Positions 45,287-58,016 are shown, numbered from the stretch's first letter. The stretch is 64,000 nucleotides of DNA from Cololabis saira (GCF_033807715.1 NC_084587.1:24466517-24530516), one strand, 5' to 3'. The notes: generated by a model not told the origin, from the sequence alone. Numbers and translations are program-made.

Positions 45287-48200
45287 TCATTTGCAGTACC
45301 TGTCTGCTTTCATTTTGCTTCTCCTATAATGACAAAAGACATTTTATTCTCATTGTTGCAGTTTGACAATGCATTTAATTTCTAGTATTACATTCATGAC
45401 CAATGTAAACATCTCTAATACCAGTCAAATGCATGTATATTCAGTTGTTGATGTAAACGGTTGTTGTTATTTTTTTGTTCTCTAACTTGGAAAGTTCTGC
45501 TTTGGTTAGTGCTATTCTTGACATAATTGATCTAGTCAACTTTCTATTGTGTTTAGTTTTTTCTATGACATTTGTGTATAAAATGTATTAAGGTAGAAAT
45601 TAATTCAAACATTCATCCAAAGGAAAGGGGGGGGGGGGCACGGCGGCGCAGCTGGTAGTGCAGCCGTCTCACAGCTAGAAGGCCCTATGAACTGAGTGAA
45701 AGGACTATTTTTGAGATTTAATTGGGTATGTTCTTATTCAAATGCTCTTTTGAGATAATCACATAAGAACTTATGATAAGTGTTTGACAGGAAGCACATA
45801 ATGAGCTTATTCCTTCCAGAGTGGTGGCACATCTTATAGAGGTGATCTTTGTCATTTGCTTATTTGTCTGTTTGCAGGATTAGACAAAAAACACTTGGTG
45901 CAGAGTGGAGTACAGCAACAGTACAGAAAGCACTCTTGTTTTCATACCTGTCGAGCAACTCTTCATGAAATTTCCCATCCGTTCTGGCTTTCTTTAGGTT
46001 GGAGGAATCTTCCTCGTTAACCCTGAGCCGCCGATCTTGAAAACTCTGAAACTTTTTCCTTTAATAGAAACATAAGCATTAATAACACTGCAATAAAAGA
46101 ATACACAGAGCCGAATGACTCCCTACCAACTACACATATGCCAACACTCATACACACTCAAAATTATAAGAATTTCCACCAGTCTTCCTGACACTGAGGC
46201 TCTAAGCTGCTAAGTCTTAAAAACTAAAATCCAGATAATGTGTACGAGTATTAAGTACAGCTACAGCTACTTAAAGTTTGACAGTGGCAGTGAAAGGCTG
46301 AGCCTACCAACATATGCTGTGCCCCATTTTCACATCTTCAGCACTGTGTGGAAGTTTTACAGGAATTTTAGAAATGTTGCAGTGCAATCTGGGACATGAA
46401 CATTATGATGTCAGCTTTGTAAAATATCTTATCTGAATACAATATATCGTATATGAATATGTTAAACTATTACAGAGCAGTGCGATAAACAACTGAGGCC
46501 TGTTGTCATGAACTTCTTTGATTTCTAGTTTGCGCGGCCTGTGTTTTATGAGTCTGAAATGGCACTCCATCTTGAAAAGCCTTTTAGAAGCTAAACACTA
46601 CATCAAGACACAGGCTCAAGGGCAGCCATTATCAACATGTCAGCATGATGAGTCAATTTCCCCAACATTCATCTAAAACAAATAATAGAGTAGGAACACA
46701 AGCCAAAGCATGCCAAGCAAAAAGCGGCTTCAGACATATTGCCTGGAACTTAATAGGCCGCGGACAGGGTTGTATATAAAACACCAGCAGCCTCAGAAGC
46801 TGAAATGTAGTGTCTGCTTTCTCATCACGCTCAAACAACAGACCATCAATTGTAACTGAGGCGTGGGACTGATGAGGCGAATGCTTAAAGGCGTGATCTT
46901 ATTCAAGAATGCAATCCTGTCGTTAAAATCTTGCAAATGTAGAGAGACACAATGTGAGAATAATCACAAATATTGTTCTCTTTTCTCCTCTCACTGTCTG
47001 AATAAAATTCTTTAGCACAGATTTTAGAGAAGGCTGCAATCCTTAATAAACAATACCATATCAAAGTGTAATGAAACATGTGGCATCACTACTAATACAA
47101 TGAGGCAACAGCTTTTAGGACTATTTTCACAAACTGTCAAGATTTAATAATTCAGAGAAAACCTTTACATATTTTCTCACGTTAAAGTCCTTAACTCAGA
47201 AGAAATGTCTTATGTCAATGAACACTGGAATCAAAATGCATCAAACATAAAACAGATTATATTATTATAATAATTTTGGAGAATCGTCACTTTCTGTACA
47301 CATCTTGACCATTCATAGTAGAGGAATGGGATCTTTAGTATGCAAGAGATTCACTGTGTAGAGAGGACATCACCCATTACTCTGAAATGTCACCTTTAAG
47401 TATAAAGTTACCTAAAAGTTGATATGGAAAGTACAGAACTTGATCGGTAAGAGTGCTGAGTTCTGTCTCACAGCTGGTGACCAATTCCAACTGCTCAGAA
47501 GATTACTTTTATGTTATTTGAATCACATATTATTCGGTGCTAAAATGATTAATTGATCTGCAAATGAGATGGAAAAGCTTCAGCTGAATGAAATGAAAAC
47601 CTTGTTTGTGTTCTCTGCTCCGTATCCATCTTGAACTCCTCATAAGCATCTAATGACTCCTTTTCTAATATTTCCTCTAGCTCAACATGAAAACATGAAA
47701 TGTTTCACAAATGAAATACTTTTCTGAGACGTGTCCTATTGAAACACGGAGCATTCTGGTTTGTATTCAACATTCCTATGAACAGCATCCTCTAGAGACT
47801 GCACTTGTTAGAATAAACTTCTGATTGGCTTATTGATTAAACAGAACATTAAATGCAGAACTAAATTTAATCTTAACTTTACAGAAAACAAACAGTTAAT
47901 TATAATATATGCAGAAAGAACCCAGTATGGATTCATCTCATCTTTTTGACGTGCTTACTTGTGTGCTAAATAAGCATTATGTTTATCAGCAGCCCAAGTT
48001 ACTTACACATAATTGAGCTCACAGGATTTCACGTTACCACGGTCTTCATCTGCAAGGTCATCCTTGTGTTTGACTTCCCGTTCCGTACTTGTTCGGATCT
48101 GTAAATCATTTTGGGAAGACGAAACACAAAGAAAGACAAGTTGTGTTTTAAATAACAATACAGTGACCTCTGTAACACAAACATTTCCTCTCTTTCTTTC

Positions 48201-51200
48201 AACACAAATTTCCCCTCAGAGACTGCATGCTTAAATCCAAAGGATTAACATGCAACCTCAGGGAGGAACTCAATTTAAACATCACCTTCAGCATCTCGCC
48301 ATCTCCTGCCGTCTTGCTCTTGGCCTCGATGTCCCCGCTGTCACTGTAGGAGATGAAACAGCTATTTGCTGCCATAAGAGCCATTTTTCCCTGAGGCAGG
48401 ACACAGACAAAACAGAGGAAGAAGTAGATCAAGTACAATTGCATTGTACCTTTATGGTTGTTGCCACAAGCATGAAAGATTGCCTGATGTTTGACATTAC
48501 AGAGTCAGAAGGTTGAAAGTTTTCAGTCTCAACAAATCGTCAAGGGAAGCTGTGTAATCTCATGTAAACGTGCATGCACTGTGCATGTTGAATTGGTTGT
48601 TTATGACTGGAAGTAAAAGCTCTTCATCAATCTAAACAACAGCCCTTGCAGACAGTGTTACAAAAAAAGAAAAAAACCCATACACACTGGCACAACAGCA
48701 GTTTTAGGATTTAATTCAAACAAGTGATCACCAGCCGTCCTAATTATTTCCCCTTTTCGATATGAAGAATTAGTCTGGTTTCTCGAGAATTGACTTTGAT
48801 ATCCAAAATGGGGAAATCTGGAGAAGACTGTTGTCGGTTTTGGAACACAAAATTTGTTGATCCAGGGGACTGTGAGCAACTTTAAATCGCTTTCTTTTTT
48901 CTTTGATCTATATTCTTTACACCAACATGTAGTTTTGATTTACTTTTACCAAAGCAGAAACCAAAGATTAGTTCCACTGTCATTTAAACTGTTAAGTGTT
49001 TTATCAAAGACCCAAATGACTCAGTTTCCATCATATGTCAAACAAAAACCTGACAAAGGTCATACCTGAGAAGTTGTACTTGTATCTCACCCTGCTATTT
49101 GTAAAAAAAAAACAAAACAAGCTCAACTTTTTTTTTTTTTTTTAATTACAGCTATATGATCATATTTTGACTTTTAGTAATGTTTGTATGTGTATATTCC
49201 TGTGACTGTCTGGTGAGAACCGCTGACAACAAATAAAAAAGACGTATGTATTCAATTTGAATACTTAGCCAGTAAAGTTCTGAAAAGTACAACTAAGAAC
49301 TGTTCTTGCTATTCTTAAAACAAAGTACTTCATTGCTCAGTAACACTGTGCAAATGAAATGTTTATGCTGCTGCCTTTTGCTTCTATTCAAGAAAAAAAA
49401 TGCTGGCACAATGTAACAATGCCCCCCCCAAATTAAATTAAACCCAAACTATCTCCTCAGACCATAAAGCCACACAGTCTAGACGCTAAAGTATTGCAAA
49501 TAAATGGAAAATCGAACGGGAGCCCTTAAGCAGACCTTTTGATAATTAAGAAAATTAAGAACAAAGCAGTATTGTCATTGTAATCAACAAGCCTGCAGCA
49601 GTGAATGTGGTTAACTCTAACATCCAGTCACCAGTGGGTTCTGAAAATACACTGCTTAACGTTTAATTGAACCTAAACCCTGTGACATTTTTGAACTGCT
49701 GGCCAGCACTCATTAAAAAAAAAAAGAAAATGTGAAGATTTACTCACATCCTGGAAGACTGGTTCCCATTGTTCTCTTGCACCGATGGCATCGGAGCGCC
49801 CAACCACCAAACCCTCAGAGTTGATGCCCAGGAACTTTCCATATCCAGATTTCAAAGCTATCCTAGAAAAGCAAAAACTACCACATCAATTTCTGTCGGC
49901 TTTCCAAAGGAAATGTTTTTCTTGGTGGCAAGAAAGGTTCAATAAATGCAGTATGAATCTGAGATCCATCACTAAAACTAATGCAAAAGAAAAAGCTGTG
50001 TAACAGGCAGCACATCTTCAAGGGCTGATTGCTTCTTGGTTGGTAAATTACAAGTGTCCATCTGGACAATAAAACAGATGATGAATATAAAATGAAGAAA
50101 TGGGGTAATAAAGCCACTGGCGAGAGAGGCGAACCCACCGTGTGTCTGAGAGCTTGATGGCAGTAAACTGCTCCGGTGGGTCTGGTCCCTCATCATCTGA
50201 AACATATCAAACTTTAACCTTTTTAAGACTTTGCACTCATTACCAAAACTTCTGGATAATGCTATATTTCCCCCATTGTCTTCTTTTGTTAGGAGCAGTG
50301 ATTGAGGCTTAATTTTTCGATTACCCCGGTAATCATTTTGCACAAAAAAAAAAAAACAGCAACAATTAATGAATAAAATCCTGTTTTACTCATGAATTCT
50401 TAAAATTTAGAATGAAAACCTTTTAACGCCAAAGGGCCTTTCTGCTCAGAAACCAGACATTCATGAAAAGGTCTCTTTTGTAGCATTTAAATGCTTTACT
50501 TGATACTGGAGCTCCATGAGGTACAATTTCTTTTATAACACTGGCCTGCCTGTGATTACTCCATTTTTTGGCATTTACAGAAACTTTTAGAAATGCGTAG
50601 CGCCTCACACAGGATTCAGGTCAATGCTAAGACATTGATGGCAAAAGCACAGATAAAGTGGAGGGATAATGAGCCATATGCTGCTCTTTCAAAAGGCTAA
50701 TCATCTGCGGAATATGTCACACAGTGACCCTTCGAATTGCCTGAAAGAACGTCCACGGGGCTTCTCTGACCAGTAAGTAAATGTGAACAGTTTTGCAGCT
50801 TTCTAAAAGACTAACAACCACAGTGTGGTGTCTGTGTTCTTAAAAGAAGAAAGAGAAAAAGAAAGAGGGGGAAATCTCTAATCTCCTTTTCTATATAGCC
50901 AGCTTGCAGCCTCTTTCATCTCTTAGAAATGGGCTTATATGCATGCAGAGGATGAAAGCCCACTGAGAGAACTGTATGTTCCAATCTTAGACATATTCAA
51001 TGGTGCTCACCAAACATTAGATGAATTAATTGTTAGTGTCTCTTTCAGCACAGACTTTTGCTAAGGGGCATCACTGCCTTAGAAGTGCCTAAAGTCAAAA
51101 ATAAGTGAGGAATCAGTTATTTTCTGCACTTCTCAATTCACTTACATTTTGCAGCTTTTTGACTCGTCTCTGGATTTACCACTTATATATTTACATACTT

Positions 51201-54200
51201 CTTTTGTGCACTGAAGAAAAAACGTATTATCATAACTGCAAAGCCCACATCCTTCACCTAACCTAAGCACAAGTTTAAATTCTAACCTATTCAAAGATGG
51301 AGATGGCATGCTTTTCTGTGTTTCTGGACTTATCAGGAGGGTCGCATTGATGAATTTGTACCTTTCATGTCATTCACTAGGTCAAAAAAATGATGTATGA
51401 GGTGTTTTTGTATTTCTATGCAAAGATAAACGCAGTTAAAATCCTGAAATACGGTCTTGCGTCCTACACTTTCGTACATCAACTATGTCATAAAGTGGGG
51501 ATTGCACTGATTAGTCAGATTCTATCCTAGACTAAAGGGGCAGTGCACATTCATGGGAAGGACAGCTTCCAACTTCTCCCAAGCTTTGCTTTTATTTATT
51601 TTTTGACCTCTTCAATATAGTCATTTTAACTTGTCCTATTTTCAAATTCTTCTCACAGCTGCACTAAGAGAAAATAATTTCTTAAGACCTTAGGTGTCTT
51701 TGGTATATAGGTAGAAGTTTACGCTTACAGCATTTGGAGTTATTGAATTATGGTAACTCCTTGTGTGAAAATACAGACTCTTGATGAAATAAATCAACAA
51801 AAATAAAAAAAAACTGTTGTAATATGAAAATATTCTTTTATATTTATATTATTTATTGTGTTTAAGAAACAGTGATGCAAAAGTATTCAATACAATTGCA
51901 AAAACATTGATTTAGTAGTTCAAATGTTTTATACAACACATGAAAAACAATTACAATACTTTTTTATCTTGTACTTTTATTTCTATTGTACTGGTAAAAA
52001 GCAACAAGCTTAATGAAGAAATTGAACCTCCAAAATGATAATCATCATGTACGCTGATGACCTTGTTGTACTCTGTCCATATACTGCTGGGTTACAACAA
52101 CTGTTAAGAATATGCACACACTATGGCAGGAATTTTGATATTAACTATAACGCCAAAAAAAGTAAGGTCATGGTCGTGAGATCTAGAGAGGACAAGAAGT
52201 TGTTTTTTCCTGCCTTCCACCTTTCAGATGGTTCTTTAGATATGACTAAGGAATTGAAATATCTTGGACATGTCTTCTCAGATGATCTTATGGATGACAT
52301 GAAATGAAATGTTAGTTTTTTTTTTTTAAAGTATGTAATGGTTGTGTATGTTGGATGTGTGTGGACCTTCTGAGTCCGTAATAAAGATTTATTATTATTT
52401 TTATAACTCTGATTCTGCCAGGTCTCTCCTCTTACCTTTGTGCGGTGCACCAACAGTGAAGAGCCCGGTATCCAGGGCATGGATGTATGAGTTTATCTGC
52501 ATCTCTACTGCAACTGTTCCTGCAATTTCTCCATAACTGCTGACAGTCCACCAACCATCTAGTAAGAAGAAGTAGAAAAAAAAATTAAACTCAAAAGGTG
52601 CAATAATAAATGACAGCATTGTGTGTCAAAAAGATTAACTCACATCTTAGTAAAACACATTTTACCTTAGTATATTCTATTGTTTTGGACAACATTTGAA
52701 GCTCTCATTTGAAGATGATAAAAAGTTACATTACCTGGTCTTTGGCACTTTTCTGCGATTGTAAGTAGGCTATTTACTAAGATACAGTCAAGTTATATAT
52801 ACTTATTTATATATGAATTCAACTGCACTCTCAACTTTGGTCTGAGGGCTGCCGCTTTCAATATGCCTCTTGCCCTTTTTCTGGGACAAAATGATTGGAT
52901 AACTGACTTGAACACCTTTTCACAGACTGGTGTAGACTACTCCTTTATCATTAAGCAAAAGTACATTTTTCCTTGAAGATTTTAGTTTTTTTCACTTTTT
53001 GATGGCTCGAGTGGCCTTTATTTTAAAAGTAGCTAGACAGGAAACTTGAATAGAGAGAGGGGGAAAGATGGAGTAAAGAGTGACAGCCTGGGATTCGAAC
53101 CTGTGCCACCACGAGGGCGATAGCTTCTGTATATGGTGCGCCCGCACAATCAACAAAGCCACCCAAGAGTTGTTTGAAGTATTGAGTTTGCTTATAGAGA
53201 ATGTTGTTATCAAACCACAACAGGCAGTCAAAGGAGCTTTTAAAATTCATAAAAGGTACAATAAAGTACTAATTACAATGACAAGAAAAAGTATGTGAAC
53301 ACCCTGGAATGATCTAATTTTCATCTAAGGGGGCGAATATACTTGCTGTTCAGAACGCGTATGCATCATGGCCGACATGCGTATTCTGCGTTCGTTTGAT
53401 GCATCGACAGGCACGTTCCCCCGAAAGACACTGAACGCGTAAGCGACCTGCAGTTCTCGCTCTGCACGGGAGTGGCGCTGGTCCCGGTCCGATACCAGCT
53501 GACCAAAAGTGACTTGACGCGGAGGTCGGAAACTTGTGGGCTGTTTTGAAGAGAAGCTGAGCAGCAGCTGTTATCCTCACATTTATGATTCACATCGCCA
53601 CTGCACAGTGACAAACATCCGTGTCAAAACAGCTGCGGCAAATCAACACAGTCCTGGGTGCAGATAGAGTCCTGCTCGTTATGTCCGTGCTGGTCGGAAG
53701 ATGCAGCGGTGATGATGCTGGTGTGCTGTTTTGCCCACCTATCAATCGTCTGAGCTGGATACAGAGGTTCTTCAGTCGCTTGACCGACACCGACTTTGCT
53801 CCAGATATTTCGATAAATGAATTGCCTGACGACATGTGCGTGCACGCTCCACGCGTGTAACTGGCTGCTACAGCTCGTCCCTGTCGCCCCGTAGCGCAGG
53901 ATGACAGCCAGCTCTCTGCTGCGGTCTCGGGGTTGCCGTGTGTGGTTTTGAGCTGAATTAGTGGAACAATCCCATCTAACAAGTCGTCAAACGAAACAGA
54001 GGAAATGCGGAAATATCGCTGCTGTTTCTCATCATTAGTTGCTGCATCAGCAGGACGAACGAGCTCTCCAGTCTCCCGACGACTCTGGTTGAACGGCCCG
54101 ACAAACCATCTCCGATGGCGCCGTTTTCTTTATGAGATCACAAGCAGAGCAGTGTCTTGTTTATTTATCCGTTATTCCACCAGCTGGTTTATAATACTAC

Positions 54201-57200
54201 CACAAAATATTTTATGACTTTTCTAACTCTGGCTCTGCCCCCAATCAGTTACCGCCGGTACGGCGTTCTCTCCTCGCGTTCTACGCGAACGAGGTTGCAG
54301 TCGGTTGTGGAGGACGCAAACGGATGCAAACGCAGGCTCAAACAACAAGTATATCTGCCCCTTAAGTCACAATAACACACAGATACAATATTACAATAAT
54401 ATTGTAATTAAGCTGATAACAAACCAGAAAGTGTAATTTCTCATGTTATTCCACACTAAATAAGCCTTCACAGTTCTGGTGGAAAAAAGGTGCAAAAACC
54501 CATACACTTATTAGTTTACACATGTGGAGTCCAAATGAAGTGCTCCTTTGAGGGATAAATACATCCAATATTTTTAAATGTGTTGTTCATAAGTAGCATC
54601 TACTCATGTGAACTATGACTTGCCAAAATATCACTGAAAACATAATATTGAGAGCAGTTGGTCTGCATAAGAAATGCAAGGTAATCTTATAAAGTCTTTG
54701 GTTTCCAAAGGTCAACAGTTAAATATCATCTAGAAGTGGATATTAAGTCAGGAAGACTCCAAAGGAACAACAGAGAAGCATCAATGAGGTAAAGAAGAAC
54801 CCATGAGTAACAACTAAGTTTTGAAGGTCCTAGAGGATAATGTCAGGGTTGTTGTGCACCGTTTGAGACTTGAGATAGGGCAATGACCCTAAGCACTTCA
54901 ATCCACCACATGAATGGATGAAAGCACTCGCTGAAAGACTATACTGTTGAAATATCCAACGTAGAAAGCACCAAATTATCAGATGACTTTCTATTAGGGC
55001 TGTGCGATTAATCGATTTTAAATCTAAATCGGATTTATTAATCAAGACGATGTAAAAAAAAAAGGAAAATCGGAAAAAATCGATTTTCCTTTTTTGCAGC
55101 TGGCTGCATTACAGACAGAGCTTGTCTAGTCATCTTTGTTTGGTCAAGAAAATTGTAAATGTTGTCACTTTACTAAACTCAAGGAGGATTTACAGTATCT
55201 TTCAATTGCACTTCATTCCCAATAGGGAAATTTGTTTGCTATTTTTCTTTAAAAATAAAGATAAAATATTTGAAACAATTTATTCCATTGTCTTTTGTAT
55301 TTTTACCCAAAAAATAAATCGAAATCGAAATCGAAAATCGGGTTTTCAGAACAAAAACCCTTTACAGCATTCAGTCAGACAAAGAACTCTCTCTAGCAAA
55401 CTTTTATTTTTATTCCAGCAAAGAGAAGACTTAACAAGAGTATATGTTGGGGGGTTCAACGCAAGGTGCGACCCTTTCGTAGGAGCAGAAAAGCCAGATT
55501 TAAATGAGACTTTCCCAATTATATCTTAAAAACCAGGGTAGTCCTGGACGAGCATTGTTTAGAGAGAAGAAATTATGAAAAATGTATGGGGCATTCAGCA
55601 TTAATCACACATGGCTTTAGTGTGATGCATAGCTTCTAATGATAATTGTGTTAATAGTGTATATTCATGATGTGACAGAAGCAACCAGATGAATTCAGAA
55701 GAGCACAGGGATATAAAGCCATGTTAGATTTAGTCATATGCAACAAAGATGACTGGATCCTGGATAATATTGGGAAGGCATCATGAGTAATCGTCTGTCA
55801 ATCGAATAAGACATCATATCACTTAGTGAAAACAACACTAAAGGCAGGAAGACCCATAAATAATGTGCAGGGAAGAACGATTTGACAGATTATTAATAAT
55901 TAACATCCAATTTATGGTTGAACTAATTTTAATTACGTAATTGAATTAATCTTTCGTGATAAATGTAATTGTCTGAAAAAAAAGGGTGTCACATTATTAC
56001 AGATTCATATTAAAGCTAAGGGATTAATGCAATATCAAATACATAAAGTAACTACAATATGGTTAACATTGTGCAATACCTAAAAATCTTATATAAAATA
56101 TCTTCCTTGTGTTCTTTAGCCAAAAGCTGAATTTAAGAACAGCAATACATGCACCTACCGACAACGTCGGGTTTTTCCTCTTCGTCTGCAGCTTTTCTCT
56201 TCTTATCCTTGTGCTTTCTCTTCTTTCTGTGGAAAAATAAATACTATTATCAAATCTGACTGTATTTTGGAATAAAGAGACTGCACATTTAATTACACCA
56301 AAAAAAGGCAATTAAACATATTCAGTTTATATAGTTATAAGTTTATAAGTTATTCAGTTTAAACAGTTTATAAGCCTAAACCCCACCACATTAGAAAATT
56401 AGAAAAAAAAATAGAAATGAAGAAGCCCTTTGTACGACAGGTGACATATCTTCAAGAACCAATAAAAAGATAAATCCAGTTGCTATCCACTACAGCTTTT
56501 CAGGAGGACAATGACCTGGATAATAGACAACATATCTCAGTATTCAGAGAAAAATTCATTTTAGAAACCTCATAAGCCTCCGTGTACAGACAGGAGGTGA
56601 ACAGTTGGTCCACTGGTAATAATAATAATAACCACAATCATATGCTGTAACAATGCACCTTTCAATAACCATATCTACCTCATACTGCTGCACCTTTCAC
56701 TTTGTTAAAAATTGTACACATTCATAAGAGCTGTCATTTGCCTATTTACTGTAGAGTGAGTGAAAATAACTGTCTTATTTGACCTGACTTGGCCAAATAA
56801 ACCTGATTCTGATAATTTATATTTCTTAGTTATTTTGTCTTCTTTTCTTTTTAAAATAAAATCCCACAGAAAGTGACGGATGTTCTGAATGAAAACAATT
56901 AATTTTGAATTACAAATAAATAAATTCCTTGAAATAAAACTACATAATAGATGCCACATTTTAACATACAAAGTAGTTCTCAACTATACAGTAAGAAAAT
57001 AACTCTGCTTTTTAGTCATAGGTTAATTTCAGCACTGGAAGGATGAGATATTGTTCTAATGGTGTTTGGACCTGGGCTGTACAGGACTGTCTCAGAAAAT
57101 TAGAATATTGTGATAAAGTTCTTTATTTTCTGTAATGCAATTAAAAAAACAAAAATGTCATACATTCTGGATTCATTACAAATCAACTGAAATATTGCAA

Positions 57201-57784
57201 GCCTTTTATTATTTTAATATTGCTGATTATGGCTTACAGTTCAAGATTAAGATTCACAGAATATTCTAATTTTTTGAGATAGGATATTTGAGTTTTCTTA
57301 AACTGTAAGCCATGATCAGCAATATTAAAATAATAAAAGGCTTGCAATATTTCAGTTGATTTGTAATGAATCCAGAATGTATGACATTTTTGCATTACAG
57401 AAAATAAAGAACTTTATCACAATATTCTAATTTTCTAAGACAGTCCTGTGTATAATAATTATAGACTGTATTTATATTGTGTACCGACTTAACAGATATA
57501 AATTAAATACAAAAACATCGAACTAGAACAAGAAATGAATATGAGAAGATGTATGATACTTGTACAAACCTATAGGATAACTGAATACATTTCTACGTTT
57601 ATTTAACTTTAAAGCAAACTAGCTCCAGTCTGTCCTCACGGTGACGGTTTAAACTAGTGTTTCAGGTGACATTTATAACCCAGACAGTCACACAACCGCA
57701 GATTACAAATAAGGTGAATACTTACGCTTTACCTTGACCTTTCAAAACCAGTTTCGTGGTTTTTACAGTTGAATATTCAGACAT
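45287..57784 (-). CDS. frg1: FRG1 (FSHD region gene 1), nuclear RNA/actin-associated protein
   Basis: Nuclear protein linked to spliceosomes, nucleoli and actin bundling (family knowledge). Nine coding exons: 57726-57784, 56159-56226, 52436-52558, 50139-50196, 49748-49862, 48286-48390, 48007-48098, 45948-46058, 45287-45323. They sum to 768 nt, 255 codons (human 258). Seen: the N-terminus [16 protein letters not shown], a basic nuclear signal [11 protein letters not shown] (~21-31), a fascin-like beta-trefoil FRG1 domain (from about [19 protein letters not shown] through [20 protein letters not shown] to [18 protein letters not shown]), and a basic C-terminus ([15 protein letters not shown]). 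The coding sequence is compact, but introns reach about 3.6 kb and hold transposon layers (51985-55350, 57082-57448). A small GC-rich MITE sits 47 bases upstream of the start codon. Confidence 0.97.
45626..45686 (+). repeat. Short fragment of a dispersed fish repeat
   Basis: A G-run is followed by GCACGGCGGCGCAGCTGGTA and GTGCAGCCGTCTCACAGC, then AGAAGGCCCT. This resembles the widespread fish repeat beginning CACGGTGGCGCAGTGG. Only the first ~60 bases are present. Confidence 0.5.
51985..52410 (+). mobile_element. LINE fragment with reverse-transcriptase YADD box
   Basis: The plus-strand frame 52035-52307 reads [20 protein letters not shown], then YNAKKSKVM and [16 protein letters not shown] is the catalytic box of reverse transcriptases, and the following blocks are typical of non-LTR elements. 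Sequence then passes within ~15 codons to a 3' tail (GAGTCCGTAATAAAGATTTA with TTATT repeats), so the C-terminal third is deleted. It lies antisense in a frg1 intron, ending ~25 bases from the exon at 52436-52558. Confidence 0.75.
53003..53165 (-). repeat. SINE-like repeat with tRNA-type B-box remnant
   Basis: The order AGACAGGAAACTTGAATAGA, GAGAGGGGGAAAGATGGAGT, CTGGGATTCGAACCTGTGCC and CACAATCAACAAAGCCACC matches a common fish SINE-like repeat in minus orientation. The reverse complement contains CAGGTTCGAATCCC, a tRNA B-box-like stretch. It is not a tRNA gene because no cloverleaf can be formed. Confidence 0.55.
53255..54994 (+). mobile_element. Degenerate Tc1-like transposon, split by a Harbinger element
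   Basis: The left part includes AAAAAGTATGTGAACACCCT and TTTTCATC. After the nested element at 53329-54362 it continues with AAGTCACAATAACACACAGA and TAATTAAGCTGATAACAAAC, and much later a broken reading (NDPKHFN) like the Tc1 transposase NDPKH block. This follows the order of a well-known fish repeat recalled from memory. Stops and indels throughout mean there is no active transposase. Confidence 0.55.
53329..54362. mobile_element. PIF/Harbinger-like transposon (~1.03 kb) with TAA target duplication
   Basis: The left end GGGGGCGAATATACTTGCTG and the inverted right end (AACAAGTATATCTGCCCCT) match with few differences. TAA flanks both sides (53326-53328, 54363-54365). GC-rich sub-terminal blocks with ACGCGTATGCATC-type and GATGCAAACGC-type sequence also pair. 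Internal open frames are short and show no recognisable nuclease, so it is probably non-autonomous. A TAA duplication with these ends fits PIF/Harbinger. Confidence 0.8.
54995..55350 (+). mobile_element. Truncated element with TAGGGCTGTGCGATTAATCG start (hAT-like)
   Basis: The start TAGGGCTGTGCGATTAATCG and the ATCGATTTT/AAAATCGAT-rich body, including a strong hairpin at ~55060-55100 and (ATCGAA)-type repeats at ~55317-55345, are typical of a common fish hAT-type non-autonomous family. The matching inverted right end is not visible, so the copy is partial. Confidence 0.5.
55351..56158. other. frg1 intron stretch of probable repeat origin
   Basis: A stretch at ~55650-55840 (GAATTCAGAAGAGCACAGGG, ATGCAACAAAGATGACTGGA) looks like the inner part of a fish DNA transposon related to the element to the left. 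I can assign no ends or frames. Confidence 0.3.
56617..56814 (+). repeat. Second copy of the repeat at 16490-16736
   Basis: It starts with an AAT microsatellite, then ATGCTGTAACAATGCACCTT, CTACCTCATACTGCTGCACC and TTGGCCAAATAAACCTGATT at the end. It is collinear with the first copy but diverged, in the same orientation. It lies in the first frg1 intron. Confidence 0.7.
57082..57448. mobile_element. Palindromic Tc1/mariner-type MITE (367 bp), copy 2
   Basis: The ends CAGGACTG and CAGTCCTG are flanked by TGTA on both sides (a TA duplication within matching flanks). The inverted arms are the same as in copy 1 at 36075-36441, and the length is also 367 bp. It sits in the first frg1 intron. Confidence 0.9.
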
Positions 57785-57833
57785 TTCTTCAGCTAGCCTA
57801 GCATTTGCAGTTAGCTTATCGAGTAAACACTAA

Positions 57834-57963
57834 AGCCTGAATTATGGTTCCGCGTTTAATCGACGGCGTAGGGTACGCGGCTACGCGGCTGCGCGCACCG
57901 TACGGTTCGCGTAACTTACGCCGCAGCTCTGCGTTGGTGTAACGCGGAACCATAAATAAGCCT
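57834..57963. mobile_element. Harbinger-type MITE (130 bp) in the frg1 promoter
   Basis: The ends AGCCTGAATTATGGTTCCGC and GCGGAACCATAAATAAGCCT are inverted matches, and TAA flanks both sides (57831-57833, 57964-57966). The interior is very GC/CpG-rich (GGCGTAGGGTACGCGGCTAC), unlike its AT-rich surroundings. The left edge is 47 bases upstream of the frg1 ATG, so it lies in the 5' UTR or core promoter. Confidence 0.88.
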
Positions 57964-58016
57964 TAAACTGGGACACACTACGGCAGCCGCAGAGGCACAT
58001 TTACCATCAAACTCCC

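Noticed and set aside
53092..53105. Possible tRNA gene (CAGGTTCGAATCCC on the minus strand)
   Set aside because: Only a B-box-like stretch is present, with no acceptor or anticodon stems. It fits a tRNA-derived SINE.
53590..53982. 130-codon minus-strand ORF inside the Harbinger element
   Set aside because: I see no Harbinger nuclease or Myb-like motif, so I left it as part of the non-autonomous element.
55446..55490. Possible LTR primer-binding site (TTGGGGGGTTCAACGCAAGG)
   Set aside because: No matching long terminal repeats or retroviral-type coding region could be found nearby.
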